NCBI GenBank assembly: GCA_937902315.1
Contig: CALGUG010000039.1
Location: 62,001 to 126,000 of the forward strand
Origin: an uncultured Chloroflexales bacterium
GTDB lineage: Bacteria > Chloroflexota > Chloroflexia > Chloroflexales > Chloroflexaceae
Length of the DNA stretch: 64,000 bases
Direction: 5' to 3'
Shown here: positions 25,234 to 32,984 of the stretch, in pieces
How positions within the stretch are numbered: the first letter of the stretch is position 1
How the letters are laid out: the number at the start of each line of letters is the position of its first letter
Made by a program: the position numbers and the translations under genes
The notes under the pieces: model-generated
What the model saw: the letters and a program-made list of their open reading frames with translations, nothing else
Told to the model about the DNA's origin: nothing
Databases searched by the model: none

Positions 25234-26349
25234 CTAAAAATGATCATCATTACCATTTTGTTGGACCTGAGCGCGAGCACCATGTCCGATAGCGATCCCT
25301 GTGCCTGAAACTTTTCCAACAACAATATTGCCGCTGGTTTGAGACTGATTACCACCTACTTGGTTTGTGTCACCCTCAGCTTGAATCACGGTATTGTCAT
25401 TGCCAGTGAAGCCCACAGCTCGTGTGGCGCTAATTGACTGTTCAAGAGCCCATTGACTACGAGCTGGGTTCACGAGGCGAGGCATGGTTTCGTTGGGTGG
25501 AGTGTGGTCAGCAGGAAAGAGGTCAAGCGTTGTGCTTCCGCGGTAGAGTGCGATGGGATACGGACCGACGCCCTTGAGAATGGTCAACTCTGGCTCTTGC
25601 TTTTTGTAGTGTTGACGGATTGCGGCAGGGATTAGTCGCTCGACTGCTTCTTCAATAGTGAAGTAAAGATATGTGTAGAGATCAAAGATGCTAATGTAGC
25701 CAGCTCGTCCACTTATGCCCTGACCTTGTAGTCCATCAATAAGAGCTTGACCAAAGATTGTGAGCGGACCAAGGCCGACATATGAGACCTGTCCATTACG
25801 GCAGGCGGTAATGATAATGCGTCCACTACCGGTTGAAAGTATGGCATCGATTGTTTGTTGGGGTAGTGACTGGCTTGTGAAAGGTTGCTGATTGTAGCTT
25901 AGAACGGGTGATATATCCCCAGCGTGACAAGCGTTAATGACTAAAACAAGCCGTCTTGCGGGAATAAGGCGTAACTTTTCAAGAAGTTCAGTCTGATTGA
26001 TAGCCGTGCCCGCTTTTACATAGCCTTGATCAAACTGCGTATCGTGTGTTGTCAGTTGGTAGACGCTATCAACACTATAATGACCATGCCCACTATAGAA
26101 AAGCAATACAGTATCTTCTGGAGAGGTGCGATCAGCAAGCTCATCGAGCGCAGAGAGAATAGATTCGCGTGATGCATTGACACCAGTGAGTAGGGTAACT
26201 TGCTCTTTGGGATAACCACAGTAATGCGGATTCTGTAGGGTATCCGCGAGTGCTTGCGCATCAGAACTAGTAATAGGTACATCTAATTTAGACTCGTAGT
26301 GGTAACTGCCAATACCGATACACAGGGCATGACCATGGATGAAAGACAT
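25234..26349 (-). CDS. Caspase-like (C14 family) protease
   Basis: A 371-aa protein with a caspase/metacaspase-type peptidase domain at residues 1-260. The catalytic His is His88 in YSGHGH and the Cys is Cys141 in INACHAG, both in their normal settings. The C-terminal 110 residues are a linker and a Gly/Asn/Gln-rich tail with TGIAIGHGARAQV. I chose ATG 26349, with AAAGGAT upstream. A frame extension to 26382 would start inside the promoter. It is the first gene of the operon with NACHT, precursor-like and LanKC genes. In bacteria caspase-like proteases often serve as death effectors or as activators of gated toxins. Confidence 0.87.
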   Translation of the reverse strand: MSFIHGHALCIGIGSYHYESKLDVPITSSDAQALADTLQNPHYCGYPKEQVTLLTGVNASRESILSALDELADRTSPEDTVLLFYSGHGHYSVDSVYQLTTHDTQFDQGYVKAGTAINQTELLEKLRLIPARRLVLVINACHAGDISPVLSYNQQPFTSQSLPQQTIDAILSTGSGRIIITACRNGQVSYVGLGPLTIFGQALIDGLQGQGISGRAGYISIFDLYTYLYFTIEEAVERLIPAAIRQHYKKQEPELTILKGVGPYPIALYRGSTTLDLFPADHTPPNETMPRLVNPARSQWALEQSISATRAVGFTGNDNTVIQAEGDTNQVGGNQSQTSGNIVVGKVSGTGIAIGHGARAQVQQNGNDDHF

Positions 26350-26371
26350 GTTTGTACATCCTTTCAACAAG

Positions 26372-26401
26372 GTTATATACAATTTTGATCGCGCCTTGTA
26401 A
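26372..26401 (-). promoter_or_regulatory. Putative promoter of the caspase-NACHT-LanKC operon
   Basis: On the minus strand: TTACAA (26396-26401), an 18-bp spacer, and TATAAC (26372-26377), 22 bp before the caspase-like ATG. It is a moderate match to sigma-70. Confidence 0.45.
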
Positions 26402-26509
26402 GGAGGAGGCAGTAGTTGAGGGGATGAGTGGTCGACATAAATGAAACTATGCCGAAGCTTTAAAGTTGCGCATTTTAAACAAGAGAAACTTTTGCTTACA
26501 ATAAATTAT

Positions 26510-26854
26510 TTATAGTTTGAAGTTTCTCTTAGCAGGCTTGGATGGTTCGATATTGTTTGATTTCATTTTAAATAACGATGAAAGCTTGAACGATTCAAGC
26601 ATGAATTTAATAGATTTGATGAGGAAATTTGCTTCTTTGTAAGGAAAGAAATATTTTTTGATTATCGTAAAGGCGTTGTCAATTGTGATATCAAATCCGT
26701 TTGATGACTTTAGCACACTGGCGGCTTGCTCTCTTCCCCAAAGGAGGTTGCTAGCGCGTCCGCCTTCGGCTACCAACAGCTCGTCCATAACCTCGCTGTT
26801 GTAGCTGTGTGTCGAGAGGTCACCCCAACATACGGCGATTCTAGCAGATTTCAT
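26510..26854 (-). CDS. Hypothetical protein containing repeat-derived sequence
   Basis: A 114-aa ORF of no recognised family. ATG 26854 has AAAGGAT at 6 nt. The N-terminus MKSARIAVCWGDL is followed by a segment translated from the dispersed repeat (LLVAEGGRASNLLWGREQA, core at about 26755-26778) and an AT-rich Lys/Phe-rich tail. Either a repeat inserted in frame into a small gene, or the ORF is fortuitous. It lies just upstream of the caspase operon on the same strand, separated by 160 bp. Confidence is low. Confidence 0.3.
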   Translation of the reverse strand: MKSARIAVCWGDLSTHSYNSEVMDELLVAEGGRASNLLWGREQAASVLKSSNGFDITIDNAFTIIKKYFFPYKEANFLIKSIKFMLESFKLSSLFKMKSNNIEPSKPAKRNFKL

Positions 26855-27007
26855 ACGATATCCTTTATCTCTATTGAAATATGAAGTAGGTCCATATTTG
26901 CGCATTAGTTTTGATTAACAAGGTCTGCTTATACTTCGGAAGTTGTACTATTACGTGACCGTATGGTCTAATTCACATAAAACTTCAAAAATAAGGATTT
27001 TTATGAG

Positions 27008-27112
27008 TAATACCAACTCCGGTTGATTAGGTTCTCTTTGGCCTTCGGCAGAGCGGAACTCGACTCTTTTTGGTGTGTGAGATTTCGCGCGGCAGCGCGA
27101 AATCTCACACAA
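27008..27112. repeat. Repeat-element fragment ending in a perfect hairpin
   Basis: ATACCAACTCCGG at about 27009 resembles the terminal inverted repeat of the 1189-1314 element. The second motif is perfect at 27040-27059. A 16-bp perfect stem follows, 27075-27090 with 27095-27110 (GTGTGAGATTTCGCGC and its complement), with a GGCA loop. No other gene is seen in 26855-27194. Confidence 0.7.
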
Positions 27113-27194
27113 CTAAGCTACAATCGAATTTGCTGCTGAAACGCTACTAATAATAAAGAGAATATTCGTTAACTTGTACCGAAGAGCGTTCAGC

Positions 27195-30100
27195 ATGTCT
27201 ACATCCGATGAAACTAGCCGCCTTCAGGGTCAGCTTGTCCGTTTGCGCGAGCAGCTCGCCGCTCTGCGCGCATCCAATGCCTCGGCGCAGCAGATCAACG
27301 AAATATGCCAAGTCATCGCTGATTGCAAAGCCGCCTTGCGTAGCAGCGGTTTCGCCGTTGATGACAGCAACGACGATGCCGCGCCGATAGAGAATCGCTA
27401 TCATAGCTTGACAGTTAGCGACAATGCTCAGGTTGATGTTGCTATAGCAGGCGATCTCTATGGAAATATCATCTACCGGCTTTTGCCTGCACGAGTGCCA
27501 CGCTACCCAAGCGAAGAGGAGATCGCACAAGCTAACGAACTGCTGGGCTATATGCCTATCCCTCCAGCAGATCCTCCCGCGCAGCCAAGGCCGTTTTTGC
27601 TCTCTGGTATCTTTCCTCTGCGCCATAACTCGCTCTTTGTAGGCCGCGATGCCATGCTGCAAGAGCTGGCTCAGCGTCTGAAACCTGTGGGTGCTAAGGC
27701 GGCTATTTCAACCGGTATCGGCGGCGTGGGTAAGACCACGCTCGCAGCCGAGTTCGCTCATCGCTACGGGGCCTTCTTTGCGGGTGGAGTCTTTTGGATC
27801 TCGTGTGCTGATCCGGGTACGATCGAGACCCAGGTGGCTAATTACGGCGGCCCGGGCGGCTTAGAGGTCTGGCACCCCGATGAGAAGCTTTCGCTCAAAG
27901 AGCGTGTTGCGCGGGTGAAGCGCCAGTGGGAGAGCGAGCTGCCGCGCTTGCTGATTTTTGATAACTGCGACGATTGGGCCGATGCAAAAGGCGATTTGAG
28001 CGCCGAACAGATTTTGCAAGAGTGGCTGCCCCCTAGTGGTGGCTGTCGTGTGCTGGTGACCAGTCGACGGCAGGAATGGGATGCCCGATTGGGAGTGGTC
28101 GATATCTTTTTGGATGTGCTAGCGCGTCCCGCGAGTATCACTCTATTACAAAGTCTGGCCAATCACTTGACGCATGAAGAAGCCGATCAGGTCGCTGAAG
28201 CGATGGGCGATCTGCCATTAGCACTCTATCTTGCTGGTGGTTATCTGCGACGCTATCGCCACGAAACAAGTGTCGATCAGTTTCTTGAGGAGCTGTTGCA
28301 GATCGATCCAATTCAGCATCCCTCGTTGCAAGGGCAAGGAAGCGCGTATCCTCCTACACGACGCTATCTGGAGCGAGAGCGTACAGAGGAAGAGGCTCAA
28401 GCGGAATTGAATGTCGCTCGTGTCTTTGCGCTTAGCTTTAGCCATCTGCAAGCCTCTGACCCTACTGATGCAGCTGCTATTGCCTTGTTGGCACGAGCCG
28501 CTTGCTTGGCGCCGGGAGCGCCTTTTGCTCGTCCATTATTGCTTGATACTCTGGAGATAGATGAAGCAGACGGCCAATTTACCGCAATTGAAGGACTTGA
28601 GCGCTTAGTTGCTCTTGGTATGCTGGAAAAGCAAGGCGACGAAGATCTTCGCATCCACCGCTTAATCAGTGGTTTTGCATCGCAAAGCATTAATGATACA
28701 GATGCTCAAGGACAAGTTGAGCAGGTAGTAGTTATCAATACCCATCATGTTGTTAATCAAGGCATTCCTGCATCGCTGATGCCGCTCTTACCCCATCTTC
28801 AGCACTGCTATCAACGCCAGAACAGCGCTGAAGATCTGCGCACTGCAGAGCTTGCTATGGCTTTGGGTCGAGCTGAGCAGGAGCAAATTAGCTACACTAA
28901 GGCAGAGCCACTCTTGCGGCAGGCCTTGGCGATACGGCAGAGACAGCTAGGGGAAGAACACCCCGATACGGCTAGCAGTCTGAATAATCTAGCGGCGTTG
29001 TATCGAGAACAGGGACGATACGAAGAGGCGGCGTCGCTCTTACAGCAGGCTTTAACAATAAGGCAGAGGCTGTTGGGAGAGGAGCATAACGATACAGCTA
29101 CCAGTCTCAATAACCTTGCGGAACTCTATCAAGGACAGGGTCGCTATAGCGAGGCTGAGACGCTCTTCCAACAGGCTTTAGCTATATGGCGCAAACAGTT
29201 GGGAGAAGAGCATCTCACTGTGGCGACTAGTTTGAACAATCTAGCGGAGCTATGTCGACTTCAGGGGCGATATGAAGAGGCGGAGCCGCTTTTAAAGCAA
29301 GCCTTGGATATTCGACGAGAGCAGCTGGGAGAGCAGCATCCATCGACCGCCACTAGTTTGAATAATCTCGCGGAACTCTATCGGCTACAAGGACGCTATG
29401 GAGAAGCGGAGCCGCTCTATCAACAAGCTTTGACGATATGGCGTAAGCAGTTGGGAGAGGAACACCCCGATACGGCTCTCAGTCTCAATAACCTAGCTGC
29501 TTTGTATGAGAAACAAGGGCGGTATGGAGAGGCAGAACCGCTCTATCGGCAGGCCTTGGCAATAACGCAGAAGCTATTGGGAGAGCATCATCTTTCCGTA
29601 GGAATTAGCCTGAATAATTTAGCAGAACTCTATCGGCTACAAGGGAGGTATGGGGAAGCAGAGCCGCTCTATCAACAAGCTTTGGTGATATGGCGCGAGC
29701 AGTTGGGAGAGGAACATCCCTCTACGGCTACCAGCCTCAATAATTTTGCTTTGCTGTATAAAGCCCAAGGACGCTATGAGGAGGCAGAGACACTCTATTT
29801 CCAGGCTTTAACTATTCGACAAAAACGGCTTGGAGAAGATCACCCTGATACAGCGACTAGTCTCAATAATCTCGCAGGTGTGTATTATGCACAGGAACGC
29901 TATGGAGAGGCGGAGCCACTTTATTTCCAGGCTTTAACTATTCGACAAAAACGGCTTGGAGAGGAGCATCCATCTACGGCAGCAAGTCTGAATAATCTCG
30001 CGGAGCTGTATCGCCGACAAGAGCGCTATGAAGAGGCGGAGGCGCTTTACCAGCGGGCCCTAGCGATATGGCGTAAGCAGTTAGGAGGGGAACACCCTTA

Positions 30101-30470
30101 TGTGGCGAACTGCTTAAATAATCTCGCAGGTCTCTATCTTCAACAATGTAGGTACCAAGAGGCAGAAGAGTTTTTCAAACATGCAATCTCGACCTATGAA
30201 CGACTTGTAGGCGAGAACCATCCCAATACACACAATAGTCGTGCAGGACTTGAACTCTGCCAACAGCTAGGCTTAGAACTTAGCGAAGCAGAGCAAGCAG
30301 TTGCGGAAGCGCTTGGTAATCCAGCGATCGATCGAGAGGAGTTAGTACAGCAACTCGAAGAGCTGGCACAGAGTGCTGAATCAGGAGAGGAAGCAGGATC
30401 GCCTTGGCGGTTGCTTGCAGGCCGACTGCGCGAGCTGGCGGCCAAGCTTCAAGCTGGGTCTAGGGCCTAA
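27195..30470 (+). CDS. NB-ARC/TPR STAND ATPase
   Basis: Predicted STAND NTPase (1091 aa). Residues 1-50 form a coiled-coil-like N-terminus (RLQGQLVRLREQLAALRAS), followed by a short Asn/Asp/Val-rich adaptor segment (NAQVDVAIAGDLYGNI). The NB-ARC domain is at about 150-470, with Walker A GIGGVGKTT and Walker B LLIFDNCDD. From about residue 565 there are ten nearly identical 42-residue TPR units of the kinesin-light-chain type (ALxIRxxxLGEEHPxTAxSLNNLAxLYxxQGRYxEAE) and one degenerate unit. The ATG at 27195 fits better than the non-ATG frame start at 27174. No effector domain is obvious. The family includes phage-sensing and cell-death regulators. The neighbouring caspase/NACHT operon fits an accessory defence island. 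Confidence 0.85.
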   Translation: MSTSDETSRLQGQLVRLREQLAALRASNASAQQINEICQVIADCKAALRSSGFAVDDSNDDAAPIENRYHSLTVSDNAQVDVAIAGDLYGNIIYRLLPARVPRYPSEEEIAQANELLGYMPIPPADPPAQPRPFLLSGIFPLRHNSLFVGRDAMLQELAQRLKPVGAKAAISTGIGGVGKTTLAAEFAHRYGAFFAGGVFWISCADPGTIETQVANYGGPGGLEVWHPDEKLSLKERVARVKRQWESELPRLLIFDNCDDWADAKGDLSAEQILQEWLPPSGGCRVLVTSRRQEWDARLGVVDIFLDVLARPASITLLQSLANHLTHEEADQVAEAMGDLPLALYLAGGYLRRYRHETSVDQFLEELLQIDPIQHPSLQGQGSAYPPTRRYLERERTEEEAQAELNVARVFALSFSHLQASDPTDAAAIALLARAACLAPGAPFARPLLLDTLEIDEADGQFTAIEGLERLVALGMLEKQGDEDLRIHRLISGFASQSINDTDAQGQVEQVVVINTHHVVNQGIPASLMPLLPHLQHCYQRQNSAEDLRTAELAMALGRAEQEQISYTKAEPLLRQALAIRQRQLGEEHPDTASSLNNLAALYREQGRYEEAASLLQQALTIRQRLLGEEHNDTATSLNNLAELYQGQGRYSEAETLFQQALAIWRKQLGEEHLTVATSLNNLAELCRLQGRYEEAEPLLKQALDIRREQLGEQHPSTATSLNNLAELYRLQGRYGEAEPLYQQALTIWRKQLGEEHPDTALSLNNLAALYEKQGRYGEAEPLYRQALAITQKLLGEHHLSVGISLNNLAELYRLQGRYGEAEPLYQQALVIWREQLGEEHPSTATSLNNFALLYKAQGRYEEAETLYFQALTIRQKRLGEDHPDTATSLNNLAGVYYAQERYGEAEPLYFQALTIRQKRLGEEHPSTAASLNNLAELYRRQERYEEAEALYQRALAIWRKQLGGEHPYVANCLNNLAGLYLQQCRYQEAEEFFKHAISTYERLVGENHPNTHNSRAGLELCQQLGLELSEAEQAVAEALGNPAIDREELVQQLEELAQSAESGEEAGSPWRLLAGRLRELAAKLQAGSRA
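28900..30215 (+). repeat. 126-bp tandem repeats encoding TPR units
   Basis: About ten direct repeats of 126 bp, one per 42-residue TPR unit, with frequent stretches such as AATAATCTCGCGGAACTCTA. The high DNA similarity between units suggests recent expansion or gene conversion. Confidence 0.85.
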
Positions 30471-30514
30471 TTCGGGATTTAGGTTTTTAGGTGGTTTTTG
30501 GGCGTAGGAGGGAA

Positions 30515-30735
30515 AAGGACCTGATTTGTTGGGCGGGATGTTGATAGCCGTAGGCGGACGCGCCAAGGACCGAATGGAAGCTAGAGACTTCGCCGCCAAA
30601 GTGTGAAACTGATCGGCCAGAGCGATATCTTTGCAAGACAGCAAGGTATCGCTTCTTTTTTTGGCTGGTTAGGTTGTGATCTTTTCGTAGCCTTCGACAG
30701 GATCAGGGTACGAGGGATTTGACTATATGACTTTA
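30515..30735. repeat. Dispersed repeat, reverse copy
   Basis: A reverse core at 30545-30570 (TTGATAGCCGTAGGCGGACG) lies within about 90 conserved bases. It is followed by a CCTTCGACAGGATCAGGGTACG-type motif near 30693 and TATATGACTTT at 30724-30734. With the forward copy near 26.76 kb it brackets the NB-ARC/TPR gene. Confidence 0.7.
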
Positions 30736-30809
30736 GATGGTGAATTGTTCAAACAAGAAAGAAGAAATAAAAAAGAACCGACGAACGAATTGCCGTCAGT
30801 TCTTTGAAG

Positions 30810-30886
30810 TGGTGGGCGATACTGGACTCGAACCAGTGACCTCATCCGTGTGAAGGATGCGCTCTAGCCAACTGAGCTAATCGCCC
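30810..30886 (-). tRNA. tRNA-Val (anticodon CAC)
   Basis: On the minus strand a full cloverleaf runs from GGGCGAT at 30886. The D arm is AGCTCAGTTGGCTAGAGC. The anticodon stem CATCC/GGATG encloses loop TTCACAC with anticodon CAC. The T arm contains GGTTCGAGTCC and the acceptor closes with ATCGCCC. Discriminator A and an encoded CCA (30810-30812) follow. Confidence 0.96.
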
Positions 30887-31017
30887 GTGGTGTCCCAACG
30901 CGGGAAATTATAGCATACATTTGCGATTTGTCAAATCGCTTTGCGCTAGGACACCTTATTGTTTCGCTCATAGCTATGCCAAAAACACAAGCCGGGTCTG
31001 ACGCGGGCATTATGAGC

Positions 31018-31629
31018 TTAGAAGAGCTTTTGGAAACGATTTTCTTTGCCTTGCAGCAGTCGCTGGATGTTTTGGCGATGCAGGAAGATGATCAAAGCCG
31101 CCGCCAGCCAAGTGAAGATGGCATAGGCCAAAAGCAGTTGACCGCTCGCCAAAAGCACGATCGCGGCGATACAGGCTGCCAAGGCGGCCACGATCGAGGC
31201 GACCGAAGCGATGCGGCTGAGTGCAAAGGTCAGCACCCAGGCTATCACACCGATGCCGACCCCGATCGGGAAGATGGCTAATAAGACGCCGCCGCTGGTT
31301 GCGACCGCTTTGCCGCCCTTAAACTTCATAAAGATCGAGAAGGTATGGCCCAAAATGGCGGCTAGGCCGATCAAAACCACGGGCATCCCGCTCCAGCCGA
31401 GGCCGTAGATGGCGTAGAGCGGCAGAGCCGCGCCCTTTGAGATATCGCAGGTGATCGCCAACAAGAAGGCTGGGAAGCCGCAGGAGCGCCAGACATTGGC
31501 TCCACCGATATTGCCGCTGCCAACGGTGCGCAGATCGACGCCCCAAAGACGCGCCACCAGATAGCTAAATGGCACTGATCCGAGCAGATAGCTTGCAAGA
31601 ATAAGACCGATTAAGAGTGGAATTGACAT
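31018..31629 (-). CDS. plsY: Glycerol-3-phosphate acyltransferase PlsY
   Basis: Membrane acyltransferase (203 aa) that transfers acyl from acyl-phosphate to glycerol-3-phosphate, the first step of phospholipid synthesis. The PlsY motif 1 (GSVPFSYLVAR), the GSGNIGGANVWR variant of GSGNIGATN near residue 37, and the KFKGGKAVATSGG motif near residue 100 are all visible. About five hydrophobic segments are present. I chose ATG 31629, with AGGA upstream, over a longer frame to 31665. It follows the PanE-like gene by 19 bp on the same strand, so they form one operon. Confidence 0.93.
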   Translation of the reverse strand: MSIPLLIGLILASYLLGSVPFSYLVARLWGVDLRTVGSGNIGGANVWRSCGFPAFLLAITCDISKGAALPLYAIYGLGWSGMPVVLIGLAAILGHTFSIFMKFKGGKAVATSGGVLLAIFPIGVGIGVIAWVLTFALSRIASVASIVAALAACIAAIVLLASGQLLLAYAIFTWLAAALIIFLHRQNIQRLLQGKENRFQKLF

Positions 31630-31648
31630 AAGATCCTCGCCTAAAAAA

Positions 31649-32737
31649 CTATTTGAACCCTTCAAACGGCAGGGTTCGACCTTCTTGTTCTAACCAAGCA
31701 AGCAGCGCCTCGGGTTTGTGCCGAAAACGTTCGCGGGTCTGTTTGCCCGTGGCCAAAGCGTTGATCAGCTGCCACAGACCTTGGTTGGTCGGCGCTGGCA
31801 GACCTTCCTCTTTGGCGGCTGTCGCCACCGCACCATACAGATAGGCCGCTTCAGAGCGGCTGCGTCCCCGTTGGAGATCTCCTAAGAGCGACGGAACCTT
31901 TCCGCCTCGTCCGCCTGTGATCGCTTTCTTCAAGACTGGTTGTAAAATGATATTCGGTAAAAAGCGCACTGCATAGGCCAAGAGCGCCGCCGGATAGCGC
32001 GGCAGATTGATTGGCTTAATGCCGCGTTTGCGCATCACCGCAAGGGCCTCTTGGATAAGACGTCGCTCAACTTGAAAAAGTCGCGGGTCGGCGTAGACAA
32101 GTTCGGGCGCCATATCGAGTGCGGCGGCTGTGCCATTGCCGAGCATATTGAGCAGCGCCTTCGACCATTTCAAGGAACGGTAATCGGCATAGCTTTGGGT
32201 TGGCAGACCAGCGCTGCTAAACAGTTCGGCCCATTGGGCGGGCCTTGTTAGGCCAGGGCCCTGCTCGCCGAGCGTGGCGATCCCAATTCCACCGGCTTTA
32301 GTTATGGTAATATGAAGGCCCTTCGTATCGCTACTATCAACGGTGACAGAGCTGGTGATAATACCCGATAAGAGGGTTTGAGAATCGAAGTGAGCCGCTA
32401 GAGCCTCTTCATTTCCGATTCCATTTTGAAGGGTCAAGATCTGCTTGGCTGCCAGTGCCTGCAAGCTCGGCAGCGTAGTTGCGGTATCATAGCCCTTTAC
32501 ACATACGATCGCAAGCGTAGGGGACTGATATTCGGCAGGAAGCGCCTCGGGGCTTTCTGCTGCAACTATTCGAGGGATATGGGTTGTTTGATCGCCTTCG
32601 TGGAGGGTTAGTCCACCTGTAGTTAAGGCAGCTACACCCGAAGCTCGCGCAATCAGAGCGACTGCTTTGCCTGCGTGGGCCAGCCGTCCTGCAACATACA
32701 GGCCAATAGCGCCTCCACCAATCACAACAATCGACAC
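31649..32737 (-). CDS. Ketopantoate reductase family protein
   Basis: NADPH-dependent 2-dehydropantoate 2-reductase family enzyme (362 aa), typically reducing ketopantoate to pantoate for coenzyme A synthesis. The N-terminal GGGAIGLYVAGRLA is the dinucleotide-binding loop. CVKGYDT near residue 80 and TLQNGIGNEE near residue 103 match the catalytic Lys and Asn regions of PanE/ApbA. The C-terminal helical domain contains SLLGDLQRGRSRSEAAYLYGAV. The start is GTG at 32737, with GAGAGG upstream. Several paralogues exist in many genomes, so the exact substrate is not certain. Confidence 0.88.
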   Translation of the reverse strand: MSIVVIGGGAIGLYVAGRLAHAGKAVALIARASGVAALTTGGLTLHEGDQTTHIPRIVAAESPEALPAEYQSPTLAIVCVKGYDTATTLPSLQALAAKQILTLQNGIGNEEALAAHFDSQTLLSGIITSSVTVDSSDTKGLHITITKAGGIGIATLGEQGPGLTRPAQWAELFSSAGLPTQSYADYRSLKWSKALLNMLGNGTAAALDMAPELVYADPRLFQVERRLIQEALAVMRKRGIKPINLPRYPAALLAYAVRFLPNIILQPVLKKAITGGRGGKVPSLLGDLQRGRSRSEAAYLYGAVATAAKEEGLPAPTNQGLWQLINALATGKQTRERFRHKPEALLAWLEQEGRTLPFEGFK

Positions 32738-32922
32738 AATAGGCCTCTCTATGCTGAAAGGAAAACCCTGTCTTTAGATCATACTTATAAGCTCAAAACA
32801 AATTCTTGCGAAGTATAGCATACTCTTTTTATCTATTTGTTTGTACAGTGGCACAAGATCGGTACTTTTGGAGGAATGAGAAAATATCAAATAAAAGTTA
32901 AATTTCGTTCAAATATATGTGA

Positions 32923-32950
32923 TTGGTTTTGGATAAAGTAATGCTATCAT
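32923..32950 (+). promoter_or_regulatory. Putative promoter of the glycoside hydrolase gene
   Basis: TTGGTT (32923-32928), a 16-bp spacer, and TATCAT (32945-32950), in an AT-rich gap 35 bp before the GTG start. Confidence 0.45.
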
Positions 32951-32984
32951 ACAGCAGCAATTGTTCAGCAAGAGAGGAGGCGAT

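Noticed and set aside
28900..30215. Regular repeats that might suggest a CRISPR array
   Set aside because: The 126-bp units are coding, in frame, and give TPR motifs. There are no variable spacers and no cas genes in the window.
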